Part shown: piece after piece, positions 1 to 7,635 of the stretch
How positions within the stretch are numbered: the first letter of the stretch is position 1
Layout: every line of letters begins with the position of its first letter
Assembly: GCA_045591565.1 (NCBI GenBank)
Contig: JAZNTB010000044.1
Location: forward strand, 1-11,906
Direction: 5' to 3'
Origin: UBA1738 sp045591565
Lineage (GTDB): Bacteria > Bacillota > Clostridia > UBA1381
Length of the DNA stretch: 11,906 bases
Made by a program: the position numbers and the translations under genes
The notes under the pieces: generated by a model
Told to the model about the DNA's origin: nothing
Databases searched by the model: none
The model's input: the letters and a program-made list of their open reading frames with translations, nothing else

Positions 1-30
1 TTACCCATTAATATGAAAGGAAGTTTTGGT

Positions 31-855
31 ATGAACGAAAAATGTTGTACTCCGGAAAATAATGGCTTTAAAGAGGCAGTATGCATACATACCGATAAGG
101 TTTATGACAGCTGTCGAGACAAGGATTGTCTTGAAAACATAAGGGTTTACCTGACAGCATGCGGTCAGGATGTTATAGACAGAGCAATTAATGTAAAATG
201 CACTAAGGCTGAAATAATCTGGGTTTATTCTGACATAGAGGCAGTTCCGTTTAATCGTGGTTTTTATTCGGTAGACCTTAAATATTTCTTCAAGATAACT
301 CTTGCGGTATTTACAGGGCTCGGCAGACCGACAGAAGTGGAAGGTCTTGCAACCTTTGATAAAAAGGTAATCCTTTTTGGAAGTGAAGGAAACGCAAAGG
401 TATTTGCATCAAAGTATAAACAGGATGCTTTTGATGCTCAGATGTGGAAAAAGACAAATATGCCAAATGCTGTTGTTGAAGTCGTTGACCCGATTGCCCT
501 CGGCGCAAAGGTTGTCGATGTAAACGACAAGTGCTGCTGCGATGATGACTTTGACCTTGCAAGCATCCCTGAGTCAGTAAGCCGTGTATTCGACGACAGC
601 CTTATACTCGGCGGCGAACAAAAGCGTGTATTTGTATCTATCGGAATCTTCTCAATTATCCGTTTAGAGCGCAGAGTTATGCTTTTAATTCCTGCATATG
701 ATTTCTGTGTTCCGCAGAAAGAATGCATTGGTGCAACCGACGATAATCCTTGCGACCTGTTTGACAGAATATCCTTCCCTGTTGACGAATTCTTCCCGCC
801 TGAGCGCGGCGAATTTGAAGATGGCGATCCCGATAACGGTTGTTGCTGCGACTAA
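31..855 (+). CDS. Cysteine-rich conserved protein of unknown function
   Basis: Predicted 274-residue protein with no recognised catalytic motif. I do not know its function. It has about 16 cysteines: a CC pair at residues 5-6, scattered single Cys (18, 28, 33, 44, 57), a CCC cluster followed by Asp residues mid-protein, and a C-terminal CCCD. The acidic, Cys-clustered tail suggests metal binding or disulfide/thiol cross-linking, as in some spore-coat proteins, but that is inference. It resembles, from memory, an unnamed family common in Clostridia with similar 'SCRDKDCLE', 'PFNRGFYSVDL' and 'LIPAYDFC' stretches. No signal peptide or membrane segment is evident. The ATG at 31 is preferred to the in-frame ATG at 13 because AAAGGAAG at 16-23 lies 7 bases before it. 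The gene is probably monocistronic. Its promoter would lie off the window. Confidence 0.85.
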   Translation: MNEKCCTPENNGFKEAVCIHTDKVYDSCRDKDCLENIRVYLTACGQDVIDRAINVKCTKAEIIWVYSDIEAVPFNRGFYSVDLKYFFKITLAVFTGLGRPTEVEGLATFDKKVILFGSEGNAKVFASKYKQDAFDAQMWKKTNMPNAVVEVVDPIALGAKVVDVNDKCCCDDDFDLASIPESVSRVFDDSLILGGEQKRVFVSIGIFSIIRLERRVMLLIPAYDFCVPQKECIGATDDNPCDLFDRISFPVDEFFPPERGEFEDGDPDNGCCCD

Positions 856-883
856 AAAAAGCTGCCTTAAGGCAGCTTTTTTT
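854..883. terminator. Bidirectional Rho-independent terminator
   Basis: A-tract, then GCTGCC-TTAA-GGCAGC (stem 861-866 with 871-876), then a T-tract. It is symmetric, so it can stop transcription of the Cys-rich gene on the plus strand and of polC on the minus strand. The two genes converge here with under 30 bases between stop codons. Confidence 0.92.
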
Positions 884-3800
884 AGTTCAAATCAAATAAC
901 GACACCTGATCGGTTTCAGGCATATTAAGACAGCCTTCTTCCATTAGCATCTCTATAATTGTTTTTGTAGCTCCTGTACGAACACGGAATTCTTCAACGG
1001 TTTTAAATTCGCCATCGTTTCTCGCCTCGCAAATTGCCTTTGCAGCATTATCTCCCATACCAGGTAGAGCATTTAGCGGCGGCAGAATTCCTTCAGGCGT
1101 AGAAAGGAAATTCGTCGCATCCGATTTATACAAATCAATCGGGATAAATCCTACACCTCGCGCATACATTTCTACGCAGATTTCAAGAATAGGAACAAGG
1201 TTTTCCTCTTTTGGAGAAATCGTTCCGTTATTTCGTTTTTCCTTCAAATCTTCAATAGCCTGTCTTGCAACGCCTATACCTTTTGTCATTATAGATGCAT
1301 CAAAATCATCGGCACGAACCGAAAAATAAGCAATATAAAATGCCTCAGGATAATATACCTTAAACCATGCAATTCTAAACGCCATTGTTACATATGCAAC
1401 AGCATGGGCTTTCGGGAACATATACTTGATTTTTTTACAGGAGTCCATATACCACTCAGGAACTCCGGCTGCACTCATCGCATCCTCATCATCAGGCGAA
1501 AGCCCTTTTCCTTTTCGTACATTTTCCATGATTTTGAAAGCGTGTCCTGCCTCAACGCCGCAGGCAATTAAGTAAATCATAATATCGTCTCGGGCACAAA
1601 TTGAGTGAGACAAATCACAAAGTCCCTGCCTGATAAGTTCCTGTGCATTACCGAGCCAAACATCAGTTCCGTGTGAAAGACCTGAAATTCTCACAAGCTC
1701 CGAGAATTTTGTTGGTTTTGTGTCCTCAAGCATCTGTCGTACGAATTTCGTTCCAAACTCCGGCACACCATATGTACCGAGCGCCGTACCGATATCCTCT
1801 CCGCCCTTTATATTGAGAGCTTCATTAGAAGTAAAAAGGCTTAATGTTTTTTTATCGCCAAGAGGTATTGTCTTTGCATCGACTCCGGTTAAATCCTCGA
1901 GCATTTTAATTACTGTCGGGTCATCGTGCCCCAGTTCGTCCAGTTTTAAAAGGTTCTGGTCTATTGAGTGGTAATCAAAATGAGTTGTTATGATGTCTGA
2001 TTTTACATCATCTGCCGGATGCTGAACAGGACAGAATTCGTGAATATCATTAGTGTATGGCACAACAATTATTCCGCCCGGATGTTGTCCCGATGTTCGT
2101 TTTACCCCAACACACCCTGCCGCCAGTCGCTTCATTTCGGCGTTTCTTATATGAATTCCCTTTTCTTCTGCATATTTTTTTACATATCCAAAAGCTGTTT
2201 TTTCTGCAACAGTTCCTATAGTTCCGGCACGAAAAACATGTCCCTCTCCAAAATATTCTTCTGTATATTTATGAATTGTTCCCTGATATTCACCCGAGAA
2301 ATTAAGGTCAATATCAGGCTCTTTGTCGCCTTTAAAGCCAAGGAAGGTTTCAAATGGAATATCGTGACCGTCCTTTTTGTATTCGCTGCCACACTTTGGG
2401 CACACCTTATCCGGAAGGTCGCACCCCGAAATACCGGTATCACTGCCGACAAGCTCGAAGTTTTTACAGTTTGGACAGATATAATGAGCTGGCAGGGAAT
2501 TAACCTCTGTAATTCCCGACAAAAACGCAACAAATGAAGAACCCACCGAGCCTCTTGAGCCTACAAGATATCCGTCTTTTAACGATTTTTGTACAAGCTC
2601 CTGTGCAATCTTGTACATAACCGAAAACCCGTATGTAGTTATCGAATGAAGCTCCTTATCAAGTCTTTTTTGTACTATGTCAGGCAGATTTTCCCCGTAA
2701 ATTTCCTTTGCTTTTTTCAGTGAATCGTTTACTATATCTTCCTCTGCTCCCTCAACTACCGGCGGACATTTTTTAGTAGGAATAGGCCTAACCGGCTCTA
2801 CCATATCGGCAATAAGATTTGTATTGGTAACAACCACTTCATATGCCTTTTCTTCTCCAAGATAGGAGAATTCCTCAAGCATTTCTTCAGTTGTCCTGAA
2901 ATATAGCGGTGCCTGATTATCTGCATCCGAAAATCCTTTATAGTGCATTAGAATTCTTCTGTAATCCGCTCCTTCGGGATCTATAAAGTGCACATCGCAG
3001 GTCGCAACAACAGGCTTTTTGTACTTTTCACCAAGACGGACTATCTCTCTGTTCAGGTTTTTAAGGTCATCGTCGGTATTAACATTAGGAAACTCATCCG
3101 AAAATTTCATATAAGCATTATTCCCTATCGGCTGAATTTCAAGATAATCATAAAAGCTTACTATTTTTTCAATCTCCGCTTCCGGCGCTTTTGCAACTAC
3201 TGCACGGAAAAGCTCTCCTGCCTCGCAGGCGGACCCGATAATAAGACCTTCTCTTTTTTCTGCGATAAGACTCCGTGGAAGTCTTGGTGTTCTGAAGAAA
3301 TATTTAAGGTGCGACTCCGAGACCATTTCATAGATATGTCGTATTCCCTGTAAATTCTTAGCCAGTAAAATTATGTGATTGGCACGGTTTCGTTTTGCAG
3401 CACCTCTCATATCAAAGATTTCATTAAGCGCTCCGATGTCATCCTTTCCGTCTGCTTTTAATTCTTCAAGCATTTTAACAAAAATATCTGCAGTTGCCTT
3501 GGCATCATCCACTGCACGGTGATGATTTTCAAGAATTACATTCAAGTACTTTGCAAGGTTATTTAGCTTATGATTTCCCAAATCAGGATACATACATCTT
3601 GCAAGAGCAACTGTATCCAGATGCGAAAAGGTATATTCCAAAGAACACTTTTTCGCAGCTTCTTTTATAAATCCAGTATCAAATTTTGCATTATGAGCAA
3701 CAAGTGTGCAGCCTTTACAAAATTCAAAGAAATCAGACAGAATTTCGTTAATCTTCGGCGCATCAGCCACCATTTCATCTGTGATTGATGTAAGCTCCAC

Positions 3801-4949
3801 TATTTTTGGTGGTATAGGTCTGCCCGGATTTACAAAGCTGCTCCATTTATCGGTTATTACTCCGTTTTCTACCTTAACTGCACCTATTTCAGTTATCTCG
3901 TCATTATCCTTCGAAAGACCCGTAGTTTCTATATCAAACACTACAAAACTTCCGTTTGATGAGCAGTTAATCTCGCCTTCGGTAATGCGTGCATTATCAT
4001 CTACCAGGTATCCTTCAACACCATAAATGACTTTGATTTTCCCATTATCTTTCGAGGCATGCAATGCATCAGGATAAGCCTGAACTACTCCGTGGTCAGT
4101 AATAGCAATAGCGCTATGTCCCCATAAAACGGCCCTGTCTATCAGGCTTGCAGCAGAAGAAACAGCATCCATCTGTGACATCTGCGTGTGAAGATGCAGC
4201 TCTACCCTCTTTTTTTCTGCCAAATCCTGTCTTGCCTCAGGCGGCTCGGCATAGCAAACAGAGCTTGCCGTAACAACAATTTCTTTTGCGTAGTCATTAT
4301 ACTGAGCTCGTCCCTTTATGGCTACATATACTCCGGCAGAAAGTCCGTTATCTTTGACATTTTTATTTACCTTTCCAAACGCCTTATTTACCTCATCGAT
4401 TTTTTCTTCATTTCCCTCTCCCGCATCTACAAAAAACTGTACGGATATTGAGTCGGTAAAATCGGTTACATCCAGCAGAACAAGCAAAAACTCTTTTCCG
4501 CTTTTTTTACTTTTGATTTCCTTAGTTTCAACTTCAAAAACCATTCCCTCAAAGCAAACAGTATCGGAGCTATCTGAAATTGCTGAAATAGGTATCAGCG
4601 TTGAGCGTATTGTCCCACCATATATAACCCCCGAAGAATGTGCTTTTCCAAGGTCACGCACTTCGCGCACCGGAAGTGTTCTATCGGCCTTTTCTTCTAT
4701 TTCAATATTTTCAATTGCTTCTTCACCTTCGGGCTCTGTTTTTTCCGCTTTTTTCAAAAATACCTGCTTTAAATGGAGATGTTCCTTAAATGCCTTTACT
4801 GCCTCTGCCTTTGCATCATTGGATATTTCTTCATCCAAAATAATCTGCATTTTCCGCAGATGCTTGGATAGTTGTATTTTGTCTATATGCATATCGGCAA
4901 TTTCAAGACCGTCTGAAAACGGGAAAACCGATTTTATAATTGGTTTCAT
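882..4949 (-). CDS. polC: DNA polymerase III alpha subunit, PolC type
   Basis: Replicative DNA polymerase of low-GC Gram-positive bacteria, with its own 3'-5' proofreading exonuclease. It has 1355 residues, slightly shorter than Bacillus PolC (about 1437), with a compact N-terminus. Domains in order: short N-terminal region (about 1-110); OB-fold (about 115-232); first part of the PHP domain with HLHT at 252-255 and DHG at 286-288; an inserted DnaQ-like exonuclease (about 335-495) with DIE at 339-341, D424, and H477/D482 of the HxAxxD motif; second PHP part; polymerase core with GSRGSVGSSF near 797-806, a CxxC...CxxC zinc site (C825, C828, C850, C853) and the catalytic pair in PDID (D879, D881); and a C-terminal helix-hairpin-helix region near 1285-1310. 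All visible catalytic residues are intact. A GGAGAG ribosome site (plus-strand 4958-4963) sits 8 bases before the ATG. It is transcribed alone, away from the tRNA-Gly gene. Confidence 0.97.
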   Translation of the reverse strand: MKPIIKSVFPFSDGLEIADMHIDKIQLSKHLRKMQIILDEEISNDAKAEAVKAFKEHLHLKQVFLKKAEKTEPEGEEAIENIEIEEKADRTLPVREVRDLGKAHSSGVIYGGTIRSTLIPISAISDSSDTVCFEGMVFEVETKEIKSKKSGKEFLLVLLDVTDFTDSISVQFFVDAGEGNEEKIDEVNKAFGKVNKNVKDNGLSAGVYVAIKGRAQYNDYAKEIVVTASSVCYAEPPEARQDLAEKKRVELHLHTQMSQMDAVSSAASLIDRAVLWGHSAIAITDHGVVQAYPDALHASKDNGKIKVIYGVEGYLVDDNARITEGEINCSSNGSFVVFDIETTGLSKDNDEITEIGAVKVENGVITDKWSSFVNPGRPIPPKIVELTSITDEMVADAPKINEILSDFFEFCKGCTLVAHNAKFDTGFIKEAAKKCSLEYTFSHLDTVALARCMYPDLGNHKLNNLAKYLNVILENHHRAVDDAKATADIFVKMLEELKADGKDDIGALNEIFDMRGAAKRNRANHIILLAKNLQGIRHIYEMVSESHLKYFFRTPRLPRSLIAEKREGLIIGSACEAGELFRAVVAKAPEAEIEKIVSFYDYLEIQPIGNNAYMKFSDEFPNVNTDDDLKNLNREIVRLGEKYKKPVVATCDVHFIDPEGADYRRILMHYKGFSDADNQAPLYFRTTEEMLEEFSYLGEEKAYEVVVTNTNLIADMVEPVRPIPTKKCPPVVEGAEEDIVNDSLKKAKEIYGENLPDIVQKRLDKELHSITTYGFSVMYKIAQELVQKSLKDGYLVGSRGSVGSSFVAFLSGITEVNSLPAHYICPNCKNFELVGSDTGISGCDLPDKVCPKCGSEYKKDGHDIPFETFLGFKGDKEPDIDLNFSGEYQGTIHKYTEEYFGEGHVFRAGTIGTVAEKTAFGYVKKYAEEKGIHIRNAEMKRLAAGCVGVKRTSGQHPGGIIVVPYTNDIHEFCPVQHPADDVKSDIITTHFDYHSIDQNLLKLDELGHDDPTVIKMLEDLTGVDAKTIPLGDKKTLSLFTSNEALNIKGGEDIGTALGTYGVPEFGTKFVRQMLEDTKPTKFSELVRISGLSHGTDVWLGNAQELIRQGLCDLSHSICARDDIMIYLIACGVEAGHAFKIMENVRKGKGLSPDDEDAMSAAGVPEWYMDSCKKIKYMFPKAHAVAYVTMAFRIAWFKVYYPEAFYIAYFSVRADDFDASIMTKGIGVARQAIEDLKEKRNNGTISPKEENLVPILEICVEMYARGVGFIPIDLYKSDATNFLSTPEGILPPLNALPGMGDNAAKAICEARNDGEFKTVEEFRVRTGATKTIIEMLMEEGCLNMPETDQVSLFDLN

Positions 4950-4984
4950 TATCTAATCTCTCCAAATAGTATTCTATCTATATT

Positions 4985-5013
4985 ATTGTATACTCTTTTT
5001 CGTTCTTTTTCAA
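4985..5013 (-). promoter_or_regulatory. Predicted sigma-A promoter of polC
   Basis: Read on the minus strand: -35 TTGAAA (5008-5013), a 17-base spacer, and -10 TACAAT (4985-4990). Transcription would begin near 4978, giving a leader of about 30 bases before the polC ATG. It is divergent from the tRNA-Gly promoter, with about 27 bases between the two -35 boxes. Confidence 0.7.
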
Positions 5014-5040
5014 GTAAAATTTATTTTTGTATTAAAGATA

Positions 5041-5069
5041 TTGACATTTGCTTTCAGATGTGATATACT
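5041..5069 (+). promoter_or_regulatory. Predicted strong promoter of tRNA-Gly
   Basis: Perfect -35 TTGACA at 5041-5046, a 17-base spacer, and -10 TATACT at 5064-5069, preceded by TGA (extended -10, TGn). Transcription would start about 7 bases before the mature tRNA 5' end, as expected for a single stable-RNA gene. Confidence 0.88.
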
Positions 5070-5082
5070 TTGTACAGTTTCT

Positions 5083-5157
5083 GCGGGAGTGGCTCAGTGG
5101 TAGAGCGTCACCTTGCCAAGGTGAACGTCGCGAGTTCGAATCTCGTCTTCCGCTCCA
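5083..5157 (+). tRNA. tRNA-Gly, anticodon GCC
   Basis: Full cloverleaf by hand-folding. The acceptor stem GCGGGAG pairs with CTTCCGC (5147-5153, one G-T pair). The D arm is GCTC/GAGC. The anticodon stem TCACC/GGTGA encloses the loop TTGCCAA, with anticodon GCC at 5115-5117. The T arm has loop TTCGAAT. The discriminator base is T and CCA is encoded at 5155-5157. It reads GGC and GGT (by wobble) glycine codons. It is a single gene between its own promoter and terminator. Confidence 0.97.
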
Positions 5158-5192
5158 AAACCTGTAACACCATATGTGTTGCAGGTTTTTTT
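5157..5192 (+). terminator. Rho-independent terminator of tRNA-Gly
   Basis: Ten-base-pair stem CCTGTAACAC (5161-5170) with GTGTTGCAGG (5176-5185), including one T-G pair, loop CATAT, followed by seven T. Flanking A and T runs extend the stem. It begins immediately after the tRNA CCA. Confidence 0.92.
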
Positions 5193-5231
5193 GTTAAAAT
5201 TAATATTTAAATTATCAATTCTTTATGTTAG

Positions 5232-5372
5232 ATAAAGTGTTCAAGTTCTATTCTTCTGACAGGTTTTTACAGAGGATACCCTTGCGTATCGCTTCTGCCG
5301 GATGATTTCAGCCTTTCGGTGCAGGAGGAATTCGTTGGTTACATTCGCGATTGGGTTGCAAAACAGAAATAA
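5232..5372 (+). pseudogene. Orphan reading-frame remnant without a start codon
   Basis: Between the tRNA-Gly terminator and the next promoter is a frame open for 46 codons, from just after a TAG at 5229-5231 to TAA at 5370-5372. It contains no ATG. Its translation looks protein-like, with pieces such as GFYRGYPCVSLLPDD and EEFVGYIRDWVAKQK, and its composition is less AT-rich than the spacer around it. An overlapping frame has an ATG at 5225 but no ribosome site, and it stops at a TGA after about 26 codons, so a frameshifted or decayed gene end is possible. A strong terminator follows at once, as after a real gene. I cannot name the family. It could instead be part of a small structured RNA, since GATAC/GTATC at 5275-5290 can pair, or simply chance. 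Confidence 0.35.
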
Positions 5373-5378
5373 TATAGT

Positions 5379-5409
5379 GGCGGTCTGGATTTTATCAGAC
5401 CGCCTTTTT
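5379..5409 (+). terminator. Rho-independent terminator
   Basis: Nine-base-pair GC-rich stem GGCGGTCTG (5379-5387) with CAGACCGCC (5396-5404), an 8-base loop, and five T. It follows the orphan frame at 5232-5372 by six bases and precedes the promoter of the next operon. No intact gene upstream needs it, which supports the view that a gene or small RNA once stood there. Confidence 0.85.
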
Positions 5410-5411
5410 AC

Positions 5412-5440
5412 TTGAAATTTATGTAGTTATATGATATAAT
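5412..5440 (+). promoter_or_regulatory. Predicted sigma-A promoter of the two-gene membrane/export operon
   Basis: -35 TTGAAA at 5412-5417, 17-base spacer, consensus -10 TATAAT at 5435-5440 with TGA just before it (extended -10). The start of transcription would be near 5447, leaving a leader of under 20 bases that carries the AGGAGG ribosome site at 5451-5456. Confidence 0.85.
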
Positions 5441-5464
5441 GGATTTAATAAGGAGGGACTTAAA

Positions 5465-6646
5465 ATGACAAAATTCAGATTCTTTTCAACACTTGCTATT
5501 ATCCTTATGTGTTTTTCTTCTCAAAATACCTGTGTAAATGCGAAAAACGGTGATGTTATTGGCAAGGTTTATTCAACGGATATTATCGCAAAAATTGACG
5601 GTCTTAATGCTCCATCATATAATATTGGCGGAAAAACTGCAATTATTATCGAGGAGCTTGCTGACAAAACTTCAAGCTTTACATATGCAATACAAGCAAA
5701 ATATGACGATGCAGCACGCCGGCTTGATGTTACCATGAATTCGTCGCAGGGTTTTTGGGGAGAGCAATATGATGAAATCAAAAGAGGCACTGTTGGCAAA
5801 ATTTTAGGAGATGTTTATGAAACTGATATAAAGGTTTACTTTAACGGATATGAAATTGACAGCATGAATATCGGCGGAAAAACCGCAGTTGCTATTGAAG
5901 ATTTGGGAGTTATAGGCGGTATTAACGAGGAGTTCGGATATTCAAAATACCGCTGTACCGCAAACTGGGATGCAGACAGACGAATAGTTTCACTTGATTT
6001 TATAGATACAAAAAATTATTTCTCTGTATACGATTACGGTAATTTCATAAAATACAGCTTTAATGATAATGTAATAACCGCGGAATTTGACAGAATGGCA
6101 ATATGCACTTCAGAAATTGCTGAAAATAAACTTTCAGAGGATTTCGCAAATGATGTAAATGTGATAAAACCGCTATATTTCAATGACGGAAAAGAAAAAA
6201 CAGAAATCGGTTTTATGTATATCGAAAAAGACACAGTAGAAAATTCTATTGTTACAAAGCACTACATAACAAAACCGGAAATTCTAAAACAAATTACAGA
6301 TATTATGCACGACTCAAATACACTAACCACTGATAAAGCATTTGAATTTCTCAATGATATGGTAAATTATGAAACGCTCGACACACTTGAAACTGAAGAT
6401 TTCTATGTGGTTACTGTAAAGCTTTTAAAAGTTGAGGGAAGTTCGAACGATATAGCATATGTTCTTGTCAAAAAGACCGGCGGATTTGGAAAAATCTACA
6501 GTGGTTCAACCTATTACAAAGAAAGAACAGTGGAGAAAACAGGCGAAAACCTTATCGAAATCGGCGAAGGTCCTACAGCAGACCCTCACGGAAATTCGGT
6601 AATGATGTACTGCAAGTTTAATCTCAATGACTATTTTGTAAAATAG
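5465..6646 (+). CDS. Exported protein with two tandem stalk-like repeat domains, function unknown
   Basis: 393-residue protein with a signal peptide: a basic start, a hydrophobic core at about 8-17, and a likely cleavage after VNA (residue 26). The hydrophobic segment has no lipobox that fits, so it is probably secreted or wall-associated rather than a lipoprotein. Two related repeats follow, at about 31-91 and 110-178. Each has a strand motif 'DI..K' ahead of an NIGGKTA core (residues 53-59 and 135-141), a short helix, and a '.D..RR' strand end. This pattern resembles the copper-amine-oxidase N-terminal-like 'stalk' domains of clostridial surface proteins. That is a by-eye match, and such domains are usually structural, not enzymatic. 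The remaining 200 residues are not recognised. AGGAGG precedes the ATG by 8 bases. A DUF975-like membrane protein follows 22 bases downstream in the same transcript. Confidence 0.85.
   Translation: MTKFRFFSTLAIILMCFSSQNTCVNAKNGDVIGKVYSTDIIAKIDGLNAPSYNIGGKTAIIIEELADKTSSFTYAIQAKYDDAARRLDVTMNSSQGFWGEQYDEIKRGTVGKILGDVYETDIKVYFNGYEIDSMNIGGKTAVAIEDLGVIGGINEEFGYSKYRCTANWDADRRIVSLDFIDTKNYFSVYDYGNFIKYSFNDNVITAEFDRMAICTSEIAENKLSEDFANDVNVIKPLYFNDGKEKTEIGFMYIEKDTVENSIVTKHYITKPEILKQITDIMHDSNTLTTDKAFEFLNDMVNYETLDTLETEDFYVVTVKLLKVEGSSNDIAYVLVKKTGGFGKIYSGSTYYKERTVEKTGENLIEIGEGPTADPHGNSVMMYCKFNLNDYFVK
5555..5998 (+). repeat. Intragenic tandem duplication, two diverged copies
   Basis: Two segments of the exported-protein gene, about 5555-5737 and 5792-5998, encode similar domains. 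The best conserved stretches begin at 5621 and 5867, where both read AATAT(T/C)GGCGGAAAAAC. Divergence elsewhere shows the duplication is old at DNA level. Confidence 0.6.
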
Positions 6647-6668
6647 CATCAATACTGGAGGGAAAATT

Positions 6669-7532
6669 ATGTTTGACAGAAAAACTTTAAAAAACCGGGC
6701 AAAATATGTGTTATCAAGGTCATATTTTTTGAGTCTTCTTGCCTGTTTTGCCGTAACATTCGTAAGCGGTGGAGCTGGCATCAGCGTTCAAAAGATGCAG
6801 GGGCTGAACTTTTCGCAAATGTCCAACATCCGTATTGCCGCTATCTTTGCAGTCATTGGTCTTGCGTCCCTCGCTGCAATAGCCTTTTCAATCTTTATCA
6901 CCTCTCCTCTTATTGTGGGATTAAAGCATTTTATGCTACGCTCGGCTGACGGAGATACCAACCTTGAAAACCTACTCTACCCTTTTAAAAACGGATACAA
7001 AAACATTGTTTGGGTAAAGTTTGTAAAATCACTATATGTTTTCTTGTGGTCATTGCCTGCCTATCTTCCAATAGTAATCGGTGTATGGAAATTCGGTCTT
7101 TATGATAAGATATCCGAACTTATACTCGCAATTCAGAACGATTCGATTTCTGCAGCATTTTCGCTTATGGGAATAACAAGTGGTATCGCACTTTTGACAA
7201 TGCTTCTGTCCGTTCCTTCTTTGATAAAAGAGCTTCAGTACTCAATGGTTGAATATATCCTTGCAGAGGATCCATCAATGCCGAAAAGCCGTGCAATCGG
7301 TAAAAGCAAAGAACTAATGGTTGGTAACAAGTGGGCACTTATCAAGCTTGCATTATCCTTTACCGGATGGTACTTTGTTGCAAACTTTACCTGCTGCATC
7401 GGTGTTTTCCTTCTAAGACCTTACATCGAGGCTACCCTTGCTCAAATGTATCTTGAAATCAGCGGTCAGGGTAAGGACTACAGTTATGATTATAACCCAG
7501 CCGGCCCTTTCGGTGGATTCAATAATTCCTGA
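6669..7532 (+). CDS. DUF975-like integral membrane protein
   Basis: 287-residue polytopic membrane protein of unknown function. The start (MFDRKTLKNRAKYVL, then a hydrophobic helix) and the end (SKELMVGNKWALIKLALSF, GW, then a final helix, then RPYIEATLAQMYLEI) match the general pattern of the DUF975 family of Firmicutes. That family is typically found as a stand-alone membrane protein, and no activity is established. Hydrophobic segments lie near 19-40, 54-85 (probably with a break), 120-140, 165-185 and 222-250. The tail is soluble, Gly/Tyr-rich and short. A GGAGGG ribosome site lies a few bases before the ATG. The gene follows the exported repeat protein by 22 bases and ends at a strong terminator, so the two are probably cotranscribed and may act together at the membrane. 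That functional link is inference. Confidence 0.85.
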   Translation: MFDRKTLKNRAKYVLSRSYFLSLLACFAVTFVSGGAGISVQKMQGLNFSQMSNIRIAAIFAVIGLASLAAIAFSIFITSPLIVGLKHFMLRSADGDTNLENLLYPFKNGYKNIVWVKFVKSLYVFLWSLPAYLPIVIGVWKFGLYDKISELILAIQNDSISAAFSLMGITSGIALLTMLLSVPSLIKELQYSMVEYILAEDPSMPKSRAIGKSKELMVGNKWALIKLALSFTGWYFVANFTCCIGVFLLRPYIEATLAQMYLEISGQGKDYSYDYNPAGPFGGFNNS

Positions 7533-7535
7533 TTT

Positions 7536-7564
7536 AAAACCGCAGCAATTATACTGCGGTTTTT
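7536..7564 (+). terminator. Rho-independent terminator of the exported-protein/DUF975 operon
   Basis: Stem AAAACCGCAG (7536-7545) with CTGCGGTTTT (7554-7563) and an 8-base AT-rich loop. It lies three bases after the TGA stop. Confidence 0.88.
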
Positions 7565-7575
7565 ATATTTTTATG

Positions 7576-7604
7576 TTGATTTTTTGTTAAGAGTATGATA
7601 TAAT
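7576..7604 (+). promoter_or_regulatory. Predicted sigma-A promoter of the eutS-eutP-ireB-cpsB operon
   Basis: -35 TTGATT at 7576-7581, 17-base spacer, consensus -10 TATAAT at 7599-7604 with TGA before it (extended -10). The leader to the eutS ATG is only about 25 bases. It holds no room for the paired-hairpin antiterminator bound by EutV or for a cobalamin riboswitch, both known in classical ethanolamine operons, so expression looks constitutive or controlled by an unseen factor. Confidence 0.82.
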
Positions 7605-7635
7605 TCTGTTATGTATATTTTGAGGAGGATTTGTC

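Noticed and set aside
13..30. Upstream ATG adding six residues to the Cys-rich protein
   Set aside because: The AAAGGAAG ribosome site lies after this ATG and is well placed for the ATG at 31.
4318..4956. Long plus-strand open frame of 212 codons opposite the 5' end of polC
   Set aside because: It is antisense to the well-supported OB-fold and N-terminal region of PolC, has Ser/Thr-rich, low-complexity translation typical of a shadow frame, and has no ribosome site.
5193..5372. T-box or other riboswitch in the spacer after tRNA-Gly
   Set aside because: No T-box sequence (TGGNACCGCG-like) or recognisable aptamer core is visible, no promoter was found for the segment, and the downstream gene has its own promoter after the terminator.
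7605..7635. EutV-type antiterminator or cobalamin riboswitch ahead of eutS
   Set aside because: The leader is only about 25 bases and shows no hairpin pair. The only terminator nearby (7536-7563) lies upstream of the promoter.
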